62,000 bases of DNA from NCBI GenBank assembly GCA_012295275.1, contig CM022679.1, forward strand, positions 30,267,654 through 30,329,653, in the 5' to 3' direction. The translations under genes were made by a program, and so were the position numbers. Below, in pieces: positions 58,489-62,000 of the stretch. This stretch comes from Chrysomallon squamiferum. Its lineage: Eukaryota; Mollusca; Gastropoda; Neomphalida; Peltospiridae. The notes beneath the pieces are model-generated. The model was not told the DNA's origin. It made no database searches and saw nothing but the letters and a program-made list of their open reading frames with translations. How positions within the stretch are numbered: the first letter of the stretch is position 1; every line of letters starts with the position of its first letter.

Positions 58489-60192
58489 GTAAATTTAAAA
58501 ATTTGAATTTTAAATTTAATATTTTTGTCATACAAATATTACTACATAAGAAATTAAATTTTCTTTTTTTTTTCTTCTCAAAGATGCATTGAATTAAAAT
58601 TCTTGATTATATATGTTAATTATTGGTTATGTATGTTTTAACTTTTTTTTTTTTTTAGAAAAGTCTTTAGGTGATAGAATTAAGATTGAAAGCAAAATTA
58701 TTATTGTTTTTAAATCCCAAATTTTTCACATTAATAAACTAATTTAATTCATTCCCAAAATTCTTAATTTCCTGGTAAAGCATTTTATTTTTTTTTAAAA
58801 AAACTTTTCTCCTTTATTATTATTATTTTTTTTAATTTGGTGTGGATTAGGTAGCCCTAATTGTACATGTTCCTCTCTGGGAAAAAAACTAAAATTATTT
58901 ATAATTTTATATTTATATTTATATAAACATAAAAAGAAAAACAGAAAATTATTCATATTATTTTATATATAGATATTTTTTTTTAATAATTTACAGACAC
59001 AAAATAAACTGATATTTAACAGCAGAATTATTGAAAGAACAAATAAATCTATTATTTTCTATTTCAAAAATACATTATCTTCAACAGGGTTTTAATTACT
59101 TCCATATGATCTGCATGTAGCAAAATGTTTACACTAATAATTACATTTAAACATTTCTTTTATATGTTTATGTCTTTCTTCGTTAAACTAGTTACGAGAG
59201 AAAAAAAAAAACAATTTCTGAATTCGTTTTCACGGATTTCAAACTAAATAAATTGTGTTCTTACAAAAGGTGTCAATATAGGTGACATATCAATCATCAC
59301 ATTTTCGGGTCACCTGAGAGGTAAAACTACATGTCCTGTCCTTAACACCTGTCCATCAGTCCGTCCTGTTTTCTTGACAACAACAATTAACACTTGTCCC
59401 AGTTTTCTGTTGCCTTTTTTTTTTTTTCATGTCAGGTGGTTGGGTTTCTGTTGGCTTTGCTTCTAACTGGAGGAAAATAATAAAGTTTATTTTTCAAAAA
59501 TATATTGGCAATGGAATCTTTATGAAATGCACAACTTAATCTCTCTAATAAATAAATAAATAAATGAAAATAATAATAATAACAATAATAATAATAAATA
59601 CTTACAACTGTTAACTATATTGCTGAAGCTTATTTTATTCTAATAGTGGTGTTTATGAATAATACTTAGATGTAAATTATTATTATTTTTTTTTTTTAAA
59701 TGTTATTTCAGCATAAAGAGTTCTTTTGAAAACAGTTTACATGAAAAATAATTATAAAATTAACTGACGTTAAAATAGACATTTCAAAATTTTTAAATTT
59801 GTTTATGACTAACTCGGGGTTTTAAGAATTTGGGATAGTACATTAACATTTTACTGTGCTTAAGGGTGGTGTGGTTTTGGTTACAGGTGAGATTTAAATT
59901 GTATTTTTTAGGTCACATGATTATATCATGTTGCATTATATTATTTTTTAATTCAGTTTTTTTCCCAATCCAGCCAACGTCTCTCACATTTAAGTAACAA
60001 GTGGCTACTTAATATTTTATTACGTACATAATTTAGACCACATTAACAGTAACTATCATTCATTTTTTCATATCCGTATTAACCAAAATATTTCAACATG
60101 AAATGATAGAAAAAAAAAAAAAAAATCCAGTTTTATTTAACCAAGATATTAAATAAAGGAAATATATTTTTATTTTTTTAAACTTTAAACAG
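58489..60192 (+). other. Intron after repeat 24 exon
   Basis: 1.7 kb, AT-rich, with T- and A-runs and AAT words at 59541-59600. A short run at about 59320-59410 has three TGTCC/TGTCCxT words but no exon features. No coding sequence is supported. Confidence 0.8.
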
Positions 60193-60279
60193 GAATGTCG
60201 CCCAAACTTGCTCCCCGGCGCATTGAATACCAGTCTGGTGATTCAGTGTTTTTTGATGACCAGACCAAGAACCCACTGA
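60193..60279 (+). CDS. ANK: Ankyrin linker exon, 87-nt probable cassette
   Basis: Acceptor ttaaacag. The incoming phase-1 G completes Gly, then MSPKLAPRRIEYQSGDSVFF and DDQTKNPL, ending one base into a codon before GTAGGA. It is symmetric (phase 1 in and out, 29 codons), so inclusion or skipping keeps frame. Third positions are much less AT-rich than the flanks, and it follows the SDSEDEG acidic stretch where ankyrin isoforms differ. The donor GTAGGA is weak. If unspliced, the frame runs on to a TAA at 60369-60371, giving an alternative short C-terminus. No domain is recognised in this peptide. Confidence 0.6.
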   Translation, partial: ECRPNLLPGALNTSLVIQCFLMTRPRTH

Positions 60280-61896
60280 GTAGGATTAGAAACATATATT
60301 ATATCTGCTATATATCTCATACCATACTGACCAGATTTTTATACCCTTGGTCAAATAGCCAGCAGTTTTAACATGTTCTAAACCAGTTCTGATTATGTAC
60401 ATTTGAAGCTGGATTTGTAAAAGAAAAGTAATCATTTTAATGTCATCTTAATTTTAAAAAATAAGAAAATGTTTCTTTGGCAAAAATATTAAAACTATTT
60501 CAGCATTTTTTTTTTTTTTTCTTTAACATAAATATTTTATAATACGATGATGGTGATGTTGATGATAAAATTTAAACTTCTTATAACAAAATTTTTATAG
60601 AAATAGATTTTATTTATTGTTTGGAAGATTAAAAAAATAAATTTTACAAAAATATATATATACAAACATATTTTTTCAGATGGAAAATACACATGAATAT
60701 ATTTTTTTATCAAAAAGATTTATGAAATGGACTAATTTTGATAATACTTTTCAATTTCCTTTGAAAATTCATAAAATCCTAAATGGCAGTTTAGAATTAT
60801 TTATTTTTATTTTATTTTATTTTATTTTATACAATTATAAATTAAAATAAGAAATGGATATCTATTTTATATTTTAAAAACTGGTTTAAACTTGTTCAAA
60901 ACATGGCTATATTCAGATGAATTGAAAGCATGGTTTAATTAAAATACCAACACATACTACTTTCTGTAAAGCCCATTATAATTTTCTTTGTGTGGTCTGA
61001 ATGCTTTTAAATGAAATGTGGTAAAAAGAAAACACAACTGAAAAATAAAAGAAATGAATAGAATGAAAATACACTTAAATTATTATTTTTTTTTTTTTAA
61101 GATAAATTTAAATTTTCTAAAATGATGATAACTTTTATTTTCAAAATAACACATTTTTAAAATTAAAATGTTAATTTGTTATTTTCCAAAAGAAATATTT
61201 AAAAAATATTTTCAAAACGATACAAAAAGAAAGGAAAAATAATAATGGCCAGAGAAAAAAAATGATATTTAAATCAATGATACAAAAACACATATAAACA
61301 TTTTAAAATATTAATATTCAGAAATCAATGGATCCAATAAAATCAATAAAATCAATAAAAACTGTATTCAGCATGGATCTATGTAACCATATTAAAATCT
61401 TCTTAATATGCACCACATTGATTATTTAACATAACCTTTGATCTTTTATATAATATACATCTTAATCTGGCACCATCTTGTCATATATAATAACCAGATA
61501 TATTATCCATCATATTATTACTCTTCTCACCATATATCCTTTGTATTATACACCCCCCCTATGCAATTAAAAATAATAAAAATGCTGTGGAAACTTTTGT
61601 CTTTCCATGGCAGTTTTATCAACAACAGATATTTAAACAATATTTTATTTTAGTTCATGGCAAAAAAAAAAAAAAATAAAAACCTATTATAGAATTTATG
61701 ATTGCTGTGGATTATTCTAGGGATATTGTATGTTAATATGTAACATGTTTTTTTTTTTTTTTTTTTTTTTTAAATTATATTTTATTTCAGATGTATATTT
61801 TTATGAAAACTGAATAATTTTCAGTTTTAGTTTGCAGATGAAATTTGTTTAAACATTGTCAGCTTTTCCATACACTAAAAAAAAGAAGAAAAAAAA

Positions 61897-61948
<52 letters not shown>

Positions 61949-61996
61949 TAGCAAAAGAAAAGAAAAACAAATTATATAATGTCATTACTATTCCAG
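60280..61996 (+). other. 3'-most intron (partial or complete)
   Basis: 1.7 kb of very AT-rich sequence with TTTTA words near 60805-60830, T-runs near 60506-60520 and 61749-61770, and an AAT run at 61899-61946. No ZU5 exon is seen. No convincing polyadenylation context is tied to the 60371 stop. Confidence 0.75.
61899..61946. repeat. (AAT)n microsatellite
   Basis: About 16 AAT units close to the window end. Confidence 0.95.
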
Positions 61997-62000
61997 AGGT
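61997..62000 (+). CDS. ANK: Possible start of the next ankyrin exon (cut by window end)
   Basis: The window ends TCATTACTATTCCAG|AGGT. The word before the AG resembles a branch point plus pyrimidine tract plus acceptor. After a phase-1 exon the two bases AG would complete Lys (from 60279) or Glu (from 58488). Only four bases are visible, so this is a guess from the splice signal. Confidence 0.25.

Overview
The window is animal genomic DNA. It is strongly AT-rich, packed with microsatellites and homopolymers, and has short coding blocks separated by spliceosomal introns. Everything that can be supported as coding belongs to one plus-strand gene: the 5' half of a canonical ankyrin of the vertebrate ANK1/2/3, C. 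elegans unc-44 and Drosophila Ank2 family. Protein similarity and the simple-repeat landscape fit a lophotrochozoan, most likely a mollusc, but the species cannot be fixed from the sequence alone.

The first 40 kb hold alternative 5' ends. Three first exons have good start codons and phase-0 donors: an acidic one at 1570-1632, and a related pair at 22946-23116 and 27423-27614. The pair share their N-terminal sequence and basic C-terminal tails. A further probable start is an ATG-only exon at the end of a CpG-richer promoter-like block (33869-33871). A weaker candidate lies at 38773-38796. Each would splice in frame to the first common exon at 40468.

The common part, 40468 to 58488, encodes 24 ankyrin repeats in 20 constitutive-looking exons. 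Nearly all exons are 99 nt (one repeat) or 189-198 nt (two repeats), and all introns between repeats are phase 0. A 30-nt microexon lies between repeats 6 and 7, where vertebrate ANK2 has a short insert. After repeat 24 there is a linker, then an 87-nt symmetric exon at 60193-60279. The window's last bases look like another 3' splice site. The ZU5, UPA and death domains must lie downstream.

The protein would be a membrane-cytoskeleton adaptor: the 24-repeat solenoid binds channels, transporters and adhesion molecules, and the missing C-terminal half binds spectrin. The most unusual feature is that splice sites of this gene are repeatedly caught up in tandem duplications. There are about ten near-copies of a 3' splice site before repeat 1, 4-5 copies of a donor after repeat 23, a duplicated donor after repeat 11, and a degenerate array after the microexon. 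No other gene, tRNA, rRNA, CRISPR array or intact transposon could be supported. The remaining sequence is intron with microsatellites, three minisatellites and probable tRNA-derived SINE remnants.
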